This document shows, piece by piece, positions 8,930 to 16,326 of a stretch of 64,000 bases of DNA. The stretch is taken from positions 1-64,000 of the forward strand of contig NZ_CP137157.1 of assembly GCF_040581405.1 (NCBI RefSeq), in the 5' to 3' direction. The translations under genes and the position numbers were made by a program. How positions within the stretch are numbered: position 1 is the stretch's first letter; each line of letters begins with the position of its first letter. Below the pieces are notes generated by a model that worked only from the letters and a program-made list of their open reading frames with translations, searched no databases and was not told the DNA's origin. This DNA comes from Komagataeibacter sucrofermentans DSM 15973. GTDB taxonomy: Bacteria > Pseudomonadota > Alphaproteobacteria > Acetobacterales > Acetobacteraceae.

Positions 8930-9775
8930 TCATGAAGAAGGGGCGGTGTCCGGCGTCAGCCCGGTTTCGGGCATGGTGCCCGCCTGGCCGGCTGGCTGGC
9001 GGAAGTAGTAATGCTCGGCAATCGAGATGGGCAGCAGGTCCATGAAGCGCGAGCCCGCCGCGAGCCACCACGGGAACGCGATGCGCCGCCTGCCGCGCGC
9101 AATGCCCGACAGGATGGCCCGCACGGCGTCGCCTGTCTGGGTCAGGCCGGGCATGTGAAAGTTGTTCTGCGCTGTCATGGGGGTGGCCACGAACCCGCAG
9201 CTCACGCTGGTCATGACAATGCCCGCGCGCTTCATGTTGGCCCCCGTCGCCACCATGAAGCGGTCCACCGCCGCCTTGGAGGCGCAATAGGACGGCGTGC
9301 CGGGAAACGACACCAGCCCCGCGACCGAGGCCATGGCGCAGATGCGCCCGCGCACCCCGTCCGTGCCGCGAGGCTGGCCGCGCATGACGTGCAGCGCGGG
9401 CAGCACCGTGTTCAGCACGCCATCGACGTTTGTATCGAACATGCGGCGGATCTGGGCATCAGGCTCGTAAGGCGCATCCTCGCCGCCCCGGGTCGAGGCG
9501 GTAATGCCAGCGCCTGCGAATACGAGGTCGAGCGTACCGGCTTTCGTGATCCACTCTTCCATGCCGCCCGCGTCGCGCACGTCCTGCACCCTGATGCGGG
9601 CATCCGCCCCGCGCGTGATGCAGGCGGTGGCCACGGCCTCGAGGTTGCGGGCATTGCGCCCGCCAAGGTGCAGCGTGCGGCCCGGGCGTGCGAGGGCGAG
9701 GGCAAGACCGCGCCCGATTCCGGACGAGGCGCCTGTGATGAGTATCGAATCCTGTTTCATATTCGCAGAATACAT
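8930..9775 (-). CDS. Short-chain dehydrogenase/reductase
   Basis: 281 residues. The NAD(P) site TGASSGIG is at about 14-21. The second glycine motif is AGAGI where NAG is usual. The catalytic Ser is in ASVAG and the Tyr-Lys pair in PSYCASK. A C-terminal extension of about 60 residues contains an amphipathic or hydrophobic stretch (FPWWLAAGSRFMDLLPISIAEHY) typical of SDRs that associate with membranes. Substrate unknown. The start at 9775 has AGGG about five bases upstream. It is divergent from gmk and lies upstream of the RND pump on the same strand. Confidence 0.85.
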   Translation of the reverse strand: MYSANMKQDSILITGASSGIGRGLALALARPGRTLHLGGRNARNLEAVATACITRGADARIRVQDVRDAGGMEEWITKAGTLDLVFAGAGITASTRGGEDAPYEPDAQIRRMFDTNVDGVLNTVLPALHVMRGQPRGTDGVRGRICAMASVAGLVSFPGTPSYCASKAAVDRFMVATGANMKRAGIVMTSVSCGFVATPMTAQNNFHMPGLTQTGDAVRAILSGIARGRRRIAFPWWLAAGSRFMDLLPISIAEHYYFRQPAGQAGTMPETGLTPDTAPSS

Positions 9776-9853
9776 ACACCCTGTTAGAACTGCGCTACCC
9801 CGTTTGCCTACCCGGCCTGCATTCGCACAGGACCGCCGACCAAGGAGAGCCGC

Positions 9854-10516
9854 ATGAGCCAGCCCGCCACCCCCTCCCGCCCAACCCCCGTGGTGCCGGT
9901 CAGGCGCAGGGGGGTCTGCCTGGTCATTTCCGCCCCGTCAGGTGCGGGCAAGTCCACCATTGCCAATGCCCTGCGCGCCTCCGAGCCGCAACTGCTGCAC
10001 TCGGTCTCGGTCACCACGCGCCAGCCCCGCCCCGGCGAGAGCGATGGCGTGCATTACCATTTTCGCAGCATGGATGAATTCAACCGCATGGCCGAGGCCG
10101 GCGAGATGCTGGAATGGGCCACCGTGTTCGGTCGCGGCTACGGCACGCCGCGCGCGCCCGTCGAGCAGGCGCTTGCCGATGGGCGCGACATGGTGTTCGA
10201 CATTGACTGGCAGGGCCACCGCCAGATCCGCGCAGCGCTGCCCGCTGACGTGATCAGCCTGTTCGTGCTGCCGCCCTCGATCGAGGAACTCGAGCGTCGC
10301 CTCAATGGCCGCGCCTCCGATGAGGCCGATGAGATCGCGCGCCGCATGCAGGCCGCGCGTGACGAGATCTCGCACTGGAACGAATTCGATCACGTCATCA
10401 TCAATTCCGACCTCGATCAGGCCATTGCCGAGGCCCGCGCCGTGCTCGTCGCAGCCCGCCTCGAGCGTCACCGCCAGGTGGGGCTGACTGACCTCGTGGC
10501 CAGTTTTGGCGTGTGA
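9854..10516 (+). CDS. gmk: Guanylate kinase
   Basis: Phosphorylates GMP to GDP with ATP in the cytoplasm. The P-loop SAPSGAGKST is at 26-35, followed by SVTTRQPRPGE (GMP binding) and YHFRSMDEF. The guanylate-kinase lid region lies around ALADGRDMVFDIDWQG. At 220 residues it is slightly longer than usual because of a proline-rich N-terminal tail. The start has AAGGAG seven bases upstream. A repeat copy follows the stop. Confidence 0.96.
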   Translation: MSQPATPSRPTPVVPVRRRGVCLVISAPSGAGKSTIANALRASEPQLLHSVSVTTRQPRPGESDGVHYHFRSMDEFNRMAEAGEMLEWATVFGRGYGTPRAPVEQALADGRDMVFDIDWQGHRQIRAALPADVISLFVLPPSIEELERRLNGRASDEADEIARRMQAARDEISHWNEFDHVIINSDLDQAIAEARAVLVAARLERHRQVGLTDLVASFGV

Positions 10517-10545
10517 TGACGCGCTTCATCGCGGGGAATGAGGCA

Positions 10546-10624
10546 TAAAGTTTCGGCGCGTCGTCTTTTTTAAGGGAGGCGGCGTTATCGAAGCTTTTTG
10601 AAAAAAGCTTCATCAAAAACTTTT
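10546..10624 (-). repeat. Dispersed three-stem repeat, copy 3 (diverged)
   Basis: Inverse orientation: the GC-rich hairpin comes first and is eroded (GTCGTC against GGCGGC), then an intact AAGCTTTTTGAAAAAAGCTT hairpin and the closing CAAAAACTTTT arm. It lies between gmk and the MFS gene. Confidence 0.75.
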
Positions 10625-10741
10625 CCATCGATGCATGCCTGTGTTGCATGCCGCTATCGCGCATGGACAACCCGCCTGAAATACGGGGATATGCACCGGC
10701 GGCGCTCTCCTGCGCCGTTGTTTTTTTGACCGTGGATTCCC

Positions 10742-11980
10742 ATGCCTGCCCGTAGCCGCCCTGCTCCCGTCATGCCGTTCTGGATGATTGCCCTGCTCGG
10801 GCTGCTTACGGCCATCGGGCCGCTGGCCACGGATATGTACCTGCCCGCCTTTCCGGTCATGGATCGTGAACTCGTGGGCGGGCATGCGGGCAGCAGCCAG
10901 GTTACGCTGGCCGCATGGTTCGCGGGGCTGGCGCTGGGGCAGTTCAGCATGGGCCCCATTTCCGACCGGCTGGGCCGCAGGGTGCCACTGCTTGGCGGGC
11001 TTGTGTTCTTCATCATCGGCTCGGTGGGGTGTGCCTTGGCCGGGGGGTTCGGGCTGTTCTGCCTGTGCCGGTTCATCGCGGCTCTTGGCGGGGCGGCGTG
11101 CGCGGTCATTCCACGCGCCATCGTGCGCGACGTGGCCACGGGGGCGGTGGGCGCGCGCATCATGTCGCAGCTCATGCTGGTGTTTGGCGTCATGCCCATC
11201 CTGGCGCCCTCGCTGGGCAGTCTCGTGCTCTCGTTCGGGCACTGGCGCTGGATTTTCTGGATTGCGGTGGGCTATGGCGCGCTGGGTCTGGTCACGGTCA
11301 TTGCGAGCCTGCCCGACTCCATGCCGCCCGAGCGGCGCATCGCCTTCTCGCCCACCGGCATGATCAGCCGCTACGCAGGCCTGGTGCGTGAGCCGGTGTT
11401 CATGTCGAGCGCGCTGATCAACAGTTTCTCCTCCTTTGTCATGTTCGCCTACATCACTTCGGCCCCCATGGTGTTCGAGCATCTGCTGGGCTTTACGCCG
11501 GGGCAGTTTGGCGTGTTCTTCGGGCTGAATGCCGGGGTATTCATCGCCTGTGCCCAGATCAACGGGCGGCTGGTGCATCATATCGACCTCTCGCGCCTGC
11601 TTGACTGCGGCATCGGGGCCATCGTGATTGCCGCTTCCGCCTGCCTTGCCCTGTCGCTGGCAGGGGTTGCGGGGCCCGCGCACCCGCTGCTGGTGTGCGT
11701 GCTGGTGAGCTGTATTACCGGCAGCCTCGGCTTTATCGGGCCAAACGCCACGGTGCTGGCCTTTACCCATCATGGCCACCAGGCGGGCAGTGCCTCGGCG
11801 CTGATGGGCACCATCCAGTTCTCGCTCGCCGCGGGTAGCGGCTTCATTCTGGGCCATGTCGCCTTTCGCAGCCCCACGCCGCTGGCGGTGGTGGTGATGG
11901 GGGGCGTGTGCTGCACGGTGGCGTGCAATATCTGGCGGCATGCCAGCGCGCGCCGGGCGGCGGCTGCCCAGCGGGCCTGA
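10742..11980 (+). CDS. Bcr/CflA-family MFS drug exporter
   Basis: 412 residues with about twelve membrane helices. The N-terminus carries the family signature TDMYLPAFPVM. The loop 2-3 motif is GPISDRLGRRVPLLGG, and the helix 4-5 region has RFIAALGGAACAVIPRAIVRD, both typical of Bcr/CflA drug:H+ antiporters. The natural substrate cannot be told. The chosen ATG lacks a clear Shine-Dalgarno, and an internal ATG at 10772 would still keep all helices. The gene has no obvious operon partner; mlaE starts about 120 bases after it. Confidence 0.9.
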   Translation: MPARSRPAPVMPFWMIALLGLLTAIGPLATDMYLPAFPVMDRELVGGHAGSSQVTLAAWFAGLALGQFSMGPISDRLGRRVPLLGGLVFFIIGSVGCALAGGFGLFCLCRFIAALGGAACAVIPRAIVRDVATGAVGARIMSQLMLVFGVMPILAPSLGSLVLSFGHWRWIFWIAVGYGALGLVTVIASLPDSMPPERRIAFSPTGMISRYAGLVREPVFMSSALINSFSSFVMFAYITSAPMVFEHLLGFTPGQFGVFFGLNAGVFIACAQINGRLVHHIDLSRLLDCGIGAIVIAASACLALSLAGVAGPAHPLLVCVLVSCITGSLGFIGPNATVLAFTHHGHQAGSASALMGTIQFSLAAGSGFILGHVAFRSPTPLAVVVMGGVCCTVACNIWRHASARRAAAAQRA

Positions 11981-12098
11981 CGCGGCCCGGCGCGGTCATG
12001 CGCTTTCGCTTTGACGTGGGTGGCCTGCCGCGCTACGGCAGGGACAGGCGCGCCCCGCCTGCTGTGGGGTCGGGCTGTTATCCTTATGCGCGGGAGGC

Positions 12099-12887
12099 GT
12101 GGTGAACGGCATTCTCGATTTTGTTGCCGGGCTGGGCAGGGCCGTTCTGGACATGGTGCGCATGGCCGGAAAGGTGGCGCTATTCGGGGCCGTGGCGCTG
12201 TCGCATGTCGTCCGCCCGCCCTTCTACTGGCGCACCCTGTGGGGCTCCCTGGTTGAGATCGGGTATTTCTCGCTGCCCGTGGTGGCGCTGACCGCCCTGT
12301 TCTCGGGGGGCGTGATCGCGCTGCAATCCTATACCGGCTTTGCCCAGTACCATGCCCAGAACGCCATTGCGGGCATCGTGATCCTTGCGGTCACGCGCGA
12401 GCTCGGGCCGGTGCTGGCGGGGCTGATGGTGGCGGGCCGCGTGGGGGCGGCCATGTCGGCCGAGATCGGCACCATGCGCGTGACCGATCAGATCGACGCG
12501 CTGACCACGCTCTCCACCAACCCCATGAAATATCTCGTGACGCCGCGGCTGGTGGCGGGCACGCTGGCGCTGCCCTTTCTGGTGCTGATTGCCGACATAC
12601 TGGGCGTGCTGGGCGGGTTTACCGTGTGCGTGATGAAGCTGGACTTCTCGGCTTCGGCCTATATCGCGGCCACCATCGCCTCGCTCAAGGTGATGGATGT
12701 GACGGTGGGGCTGGTCAAGGCGGCCATCTTCGGCTTCCTGATCACGCTCATGGGCTGCTACCACGGCTATCATAGTCGCGGCGGGGCCGAGGGCGTGGGG
12801 GCAGCGACCACGGCAGCTGTGGTGGCGGCGTCGATCCTGCTGCTGACCTTCGATTACCTGCTGACGGATGTGTTCTTCTCGCAATGA
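12099..12887 (+). CDS. mlaE: MlaE-type lipid ABC transporter permease
   Basis: 262 residues with 5-6 membrane helices, permease of the MlaFEDB-type system that moves phospholipids between inner and outer membrane. The MlaE-family core is easy to see (TRELGPVLAGLMVAGRVGA, then EIGTMRVTDQIDAL). The start is one of two adjacent GTG codons (12099 or 12102), preceded by GGGAGG. The stop overlaps the mlaF start (ATGA). The MCE-domain protein (MlaD) is not downstream here. Confidence 0.9.
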   Translation: MVNGILDFVAGLGRAVLDMVRMAGKVALFGAVALSHVVRPPFYWRTLWGSLVEIGYFSLPVVALTALFSGGVIALQSYTGFAQYHAQNAIAGIVILAVTRELGPVLAGLMVAGRVGAAMSAEIGTMRVTDQIDALTTLSTNPMKYLVTPRLVAGTLALPFLVLIADILGVLGGFTVCVMKLDFSASAYIAATIASLKVMDVTVGLVKAAIFGFLITLMGCYHGYHSRGGAEGVGAATTAAVVAASILLLTFDYLLTDVFFSQ

Positions 12888-13678
12888 CCGAACCGACCCC
12901 CAAGATCCGCATTCGCGGCCTGAAAAAGGCGTTTGGCCCCAAGGTGGTGCTCGATGGGGTGGACCTTGATGTCATGGGTGGCACGTCGTTCGTGGTCATT
13001 GGCGGCTCGGGCACGGGCAAGTCGGTGCTGCTGCGCTGCATCCTTGGCCTGATTACGCCCGATGCGGGTTCCATCGAGATTGATGGCGTGGACGTGACCA
13101 TGCTCACCCCACGCCAGCGCGAACCCTACATGGCGCGGATCGGCATGCTGTTCCAGAACGGCGCGCTGTTTGACAGCCTGAGCGTGTGGGAAAACGTGAC
13201 CTTCGGCCTGACCGCCGCTGCCCGTATCGGTCATGGCCCGCGCCTGACCCGCGCCCAGTCCCGTGCCCGCGCGGGCGAACTGCTCGAGCAGGTGGGCATG
13301 GACCCTGCCGTGGGCGCGCTTTCACCCGCCGAACTGTCTGGCGGGATGCAAAAGCGCGTGGGGCTGGCGCGTGCCATCGCCGCCCGCCCCGAGATCCTGT
13401 TCTTTGATGAACCCACCACCGGCCTCGACCCCATCATGGGGGCGGTGATTGACGGGCTGATTGCCGATTGCGTGCGCAAGCTCGGCTCCACCGCCATCGC
13501 CATTACGCACGACATGGCCTCCGCCCAGCGCATCGGGGATAAGGTGGGCATGCTGTATGAAGGCAGGCTGATCTGGCAGGGCCTGCCTTCTACCCTGTTT
13601 GATAGCGGCAACCCGGTTGTGGACCAGTTCACCCACGGCCGCCGCGAGGGGCCGATCAAGGTGGATGTAGGGAAATAA
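12884..13678 (+). CDS. mlaF: MlaF-type ABC transporter ATPase
   Basis: 264 residues, nucleotide-binding subunit paired with MlaE; it starts inside the mlaE stop (ATGA overlap), a sign of coupled translation. All ATPase motifs are intact: Walker A GGSGTGKS, Q loop FQNGALFDSL, signature LSGGM, Walker B ILFFDEP and switch His in THD. The second half matches the Mla/Ttg2A branch (QKRVGLARAI). A repeat copy follows the stop, and no third gene of the transporter continues the operon. Confidence 0.92.
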   Translation: MTEPTPKIRIRGLKKAFGPKVVLDGVDLDVMGGTSFVVIGGSGTGKSVLLRCILGLITPDAGSIEIDGVDVTMLTPRQREPYMARIGMLFQNGALFDSLSVWENVTFGLTAAARIGHGPRLTRAQSRARAGELLEQVGMDPAVGALSPAELSGGMQKRVGLARAIAARPEILFFDEPTTGLDPIMGAVIDGLIADCVRKLGSTAIAITHDMASAQRIGDKVGMLYEGRLIWQGLPSTLFDSGNPVVDQFTHGRREGPIKVDVGK

Positions 13679-13689
13679 TTGAAAAGACA

Positions 13690-13770
13690 GAAGTTTTTGG
13701 GTGCCGCCTTTTTTTAAAAAGGCGGCGTTCTTTTGAAGCTTTTTGAAAAAAGCTTTACCAAAAACTTTTT
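13690..13770 (-). repeat. Dispersed three-stem repeat, copy 4
   Basis: Complete inverse-orientation copy just past mlaF. The outer arms AAGTTTTTGG and CCAAAAACTT enclose the GCCGCC/GGCGGC hairpin and the GAAGC/GCTTT hairpin. Confidence 0.85.
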
Positions 13771-13857
13771 GTCGTTTGGCTGAAGGGCTTCCCTGACTTT
13801 TGCGGCCGGTCGTTCCATATATGATATACACGATCTGTTCTTGCCCAAGGAGCCATC

Positions 13858-15264
13858 ATGGCGCGTCGGCCCGCTAACCGTTTTGTCTGCCAGTCCTGCG
13901 GGGCGGTCTTCCCCAAATGGTCGGGCCGGTGCGATGCCTGTGGTGCCTGGAACAGCATTGTCGAGGAAACGGTCGAGCCCACCGCCACAGGCGGCACCAA
14001 TGCCCGCAGGCGCACCGGCGCGCGCATCAACCTCGTGGGCCTTGCGGGTGATACGCCGCCACCGCCGCGTATTGAAACGCATATCGGCGAGCTTGACCGC
14101 GTGCTCGGCGGCGGCCTGGTGCCAGCCTCGGTGGTACTGGTGGGCGGTGACCCCGGCATCGGCAAGTCCACGCTTCTGCTGCAGGGCGCATGCGCCCTGG
14201 CGCGGGCGGGTCGCAAGGTCATGTATATCTCGGGCGAGGAAGCGGTGGACCAGATCCGCATGCGTGCGCGCAGGCTGGGGCTGGAAGCCCCCACGCTGGA
14301 ACTCGCCGCCGCCATCAACGTGGCTGACATCGTGGCAACGCTTGAGGCGGAGAAGGATCTGGCCCTTGTCGTGATCGACTCGATCCAGACCATGTGGATG
14401 GAAACGGTGGAGAGCGCGCCCGGCACGGTCAGCCAGGTGCGGGCCTGCGCGTTTGAACTCATCCGGCTTGCCAAGCAGCGTGGCTTCAGCCTCATCCTCG
14501 TGGGGCATGTGACCAAGGAAGGGGCGCTGGCGGGCCCGCGCGTGCTGGAGCACATGGTTGATGCGGTGATGTATTTCGAGGGGGATCGTGGCCACCAGTT
14601 CCGCATCCTGCGCGCCGCCAAGAACCGCTTTGGCGCAACTGACGAGATTGGCGTATTCGCCATGACCGATCAGGGGCTGGAGGAAGTGCCCAACCCCTCC
14701 GCCCTGTTCCTGGCCGAGCGGCGTGGCCACATTGCGGGTTCTGCCGTGTTCGCGGGCATGGAAGGCACGCGCCCCGTGCTGCTGGAGGTGCAGGCGCTGC
14801 TCTCCCCCAAGGCGGGCGATGGCGGCGCGCGCCGTGCCGTGGTGGGGTGGGAGACGGGGCGGCTGAACATGCTGCTCGCCGTGCTTGAAGCCCGCTGTGG
14901 CATCAAGCTCAACGCCATGGATGTGCACCTCAACATCGCAGGCGGGCTGCGCGTGGGCGAGCCTGCGGCCGACATGGCGGTGGCCGCGGCTCTTGTTTCC
15001 GCCGCCACCGGGCAGCCGACGAGCGCGGGCTCGGTCTATTTTGGCGAGGTCGGGCTTTCAGGCGAGGTGCGTCAGGTCTCGCAGCCCGATACACGGCTGA
15101 AGGAGGCGCACAAGCTGGGCTTCGAGCAGGCGTTCCTGCCGCGCCGCATTGCGCGTGGCAACCGCAAGCCCTCCGCGCCCGACGGGCTGGTGCTGCATGA
15201 AATCGGGCATCTGGGTGATCTGGTCAGCCTGTTCACGGGGGCGATGGAGGAGGCAGAGGCGTGA
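13858..15264 (+). CDS. radA: DNA repair protein RadA
   Basis: 468 residues, the RecA-like helicase that drives branch migration in recombination repair. A four-cysteine zinc finger lies at C11, C14, C25 and C28. Walker A GGDPGIGKST is near 98-107. The RadA-specific KNRFG motif is in AAKNRFGATDEIG. A Lon-protease-like domain follows (about 290-468, with LNIAGGLRVGEPAADMAVAAAL). The start has AAGGAG. The final TGA overlaps the GTG start of the IMPACT gene. Confidence 0.97.
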   Translation: MARRPANRFVCQSCGAVFPKWSGRCDACGAWNSIVEETVEPTATGGTNARRRTGARINLVGLAGDTPPPPRIETHIGELDRVLGGGLVPASVVLVGGDPGIGKSTLLLQGACALARAGRKVMYISGEEAVDQIRMRARRLGLEAPTLELAAAINVADIVATLEAEKDLALVVIDSIQTMWMETVESAPGTVSQVRACAFELIRLAKQRGFSLILVGHVTKEGALAGPRVLEHMVDAVMYFEGDRGHQFRILRAAKNRFGATDEIGVFAMTDQGLEEVPNPSALFLAERRGHIAGSAVFAGMEGTRPVLLEVQALLSPKAGDGGARRAVVGWETGRLNMLLAVLEARCGIKLNAMDVHLNIAGGLRVGEPAADMAVAAALVSAATGQPTSAGSVYFGEVGLSGEVRQVSQPDTRLKEAHKLGFEQAFLPRRIARGNRKPSAPDGLVLHEIGHLGDLVSLFTGAMEEAEA

Positions 15265-15887
15265 GCACGCCTGAACGCTTCATGCTCAAAGCACCCGCCA
15301 TGCTGGAGCGCGAGGTGAAAAAAAGCATCTTCCTGGCCCAGGCCGCCCCCGTCGCCACGCCTGCCGAGGCCATGGAATTCATCGCCACCGTCAGCGACCC
15401 CGATGCCACGCATAACTGCTGGGCCTACCTGATCGGGCAGACCTATCGCAGCGATGACGCGGGCGAGCCGGGCGGCACGGCGGGCCGCCCCATATTGCAG
15501 GTGATCGAGGGGCAGGGCTTTGACCGCACCGTGGTGGTGGTCACGCGCTGGTTTGGCGGCACCAAGCTGGGCGCGGGCGGGCTTGTGCGCGCCTATGGCG
15601 GCACGGCGGCGGAATGTTTGCGCACGGCCCCCCGCGTGCCGATTGTGGAGATGGTGGGCCTGACCTTTGGCTGCGGTTTTTCCGAGCACGCATTGCTGCG
15701 CGCGCGGCTTGAGGCGATGGACTGCCAGATCATGGCCGAGGAATTCGGCGCCAATGGCGTTGGCCTGCACATAACCCTGCCTGTGGCGCGCGAGGCGGAG
15801 GTGCGCACGCGCATTACCGACATAACCCGGGGGCAGGCCACCATCCGCGTTGTGGAGGAAGATGGCGCGCAGGGTGTTGGAGCGTAA
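15261..15887 (+). CDS. IMPACT (YigZ) family protein
   Basis: 208 residues. The N-terminal UPF0029/IMPACT domain is recognised by SDDAGEPGGTAGRPIL and TRWFGGTKLGAGGLVRAYGG; a small C-terminal ferredoxin-like domain follows. In eukaryotes IMPACT dampens the Gcn2 kinase; the bacterial role is not established. It starts with GTG inside the radA stop, so the two are co-translated. Confidence 0.9.
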   Translation: MSTPERFMLKAPAMLEREVKKSIFLAQAAPVATPAEAMEFIATVSDPDATHNCWAYLIGQTYRSDDAGEPGGTAGRPILQVIEGQGFDRTVVVVTRWFGGTKLGAGGLVRAYGGTAAECLRTAPRVPIVEMVGLTFGCGFSEHALLRARLEAMDCQIMAEEFGANGVGLHITLPVAREAEVRTRITDITRGQATIRVVEEDGAQGVGA

Positions 15888-15946
15888 CGGCATTGGCGCT
15901 ATGTCAGACGGCGTTTCACGTTCAGCATACGGAAAAAAGACCAGTC

Positions 15947-16183
15947 ATGACCGATACCCCTCCCGATCGCCTGTCCGTCAATCCTACCAGCCCGTTTTAT
16001 GATGAGGCCCTGCTCGAGCGCGGCATTGGCGTGCGCTTCAAGGGCATCGAGAAGAACAATGTCGAGGAATACTGCATCAGCGAAGGCTGGGTGCGCCTGG
16101 CCGTGGGCCGTGGCACCGACCGCTTTGGCAACCCCATGACCATGAAGGTGACGGGCCCGGTCGAGGTCTGGTTCAAGTCCTGA
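15947..16183 (+). CDS. DUF3297 family protein
   Basis: 78 residues, soluble, with the well-conserved family pattern RGIGVRFKGIEKNNVEEYC followed by GWVRLAVG. Function unknown. The reading frame is open further upstream, but the ATG at 15947 matches the family N-terminus (MTDTPPDRLSVNP). A repeat copy and then a terminator-like stem follow the stop. Confidence 0.9.
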   Translation: MTDTPPDRLSVNPTSPFYDEALLERGIGVRFKGIEKNNVEEYCISEGWVRLAVGRGTDRFGNPMTMKVTGPVEVWFKS

Positions 16184-16187
16184 AGAT

Positions 16188-16268
16188 AAAAGTTTTTGGT
16201 GAAGCTTTTTTCAAAAAGCTTCGAAAAAACGCCGCCTTTTTGAAAAAAGGCGGCACCCAAAAACGTTT
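16188..16268 (+). repeat. Dispersed three-stem repeat, copy 5 (reference copy)
   Basis: Best copy for describing the element. An outer arm AAAAGTTTTTGG pairs with the closing CCCAAAAACGTTT arm. Inside are two hairpins: GAAGCTTTTTTC with AAAAAGCTTC, and GCCGCCTTTTT with AAAAAAGGCGGC. The whole could fold as a three-way junction in DNA or RNA. Copies occur in both orientations, nearly all at 3' ends of genes. There is no coding capacity and no target-site duplication visible by eye. Confidence 0.9.
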
Positions 16269-16274
16269 ATAAAT

Positions 16275-16311
16275 AAAAAAGGCCGCACCCCGAGGGATGT
16301 GGCCTTTTTGT
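16275..16311. terminator. Bidirectional rho-independent terminator
   Basis: AAAAAGGCCGCA and TGTGGCCTTTTT form a stem between the convergent DUF3297 and hpnN genes. The T run on each strand lets it act in both directions. Confidence 0.8.
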
Positions 16312-16326
16312 TGTTCCCCTACCGGG

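Noticed and set aside
6595-9045. 816-codon open frame on the plus strand across the RND pump
   Set aside because: Antisense to a clear RND gene; composition (Arg/Gly/His/Gln-rich) is typical of GC-rich antisense shadow frames.
10613-11941. 442-codon minus-strand frame across the Bcr/CflA gene
   Set aside because: Antisense shadow of a well-supported membrane protein; no motifs.
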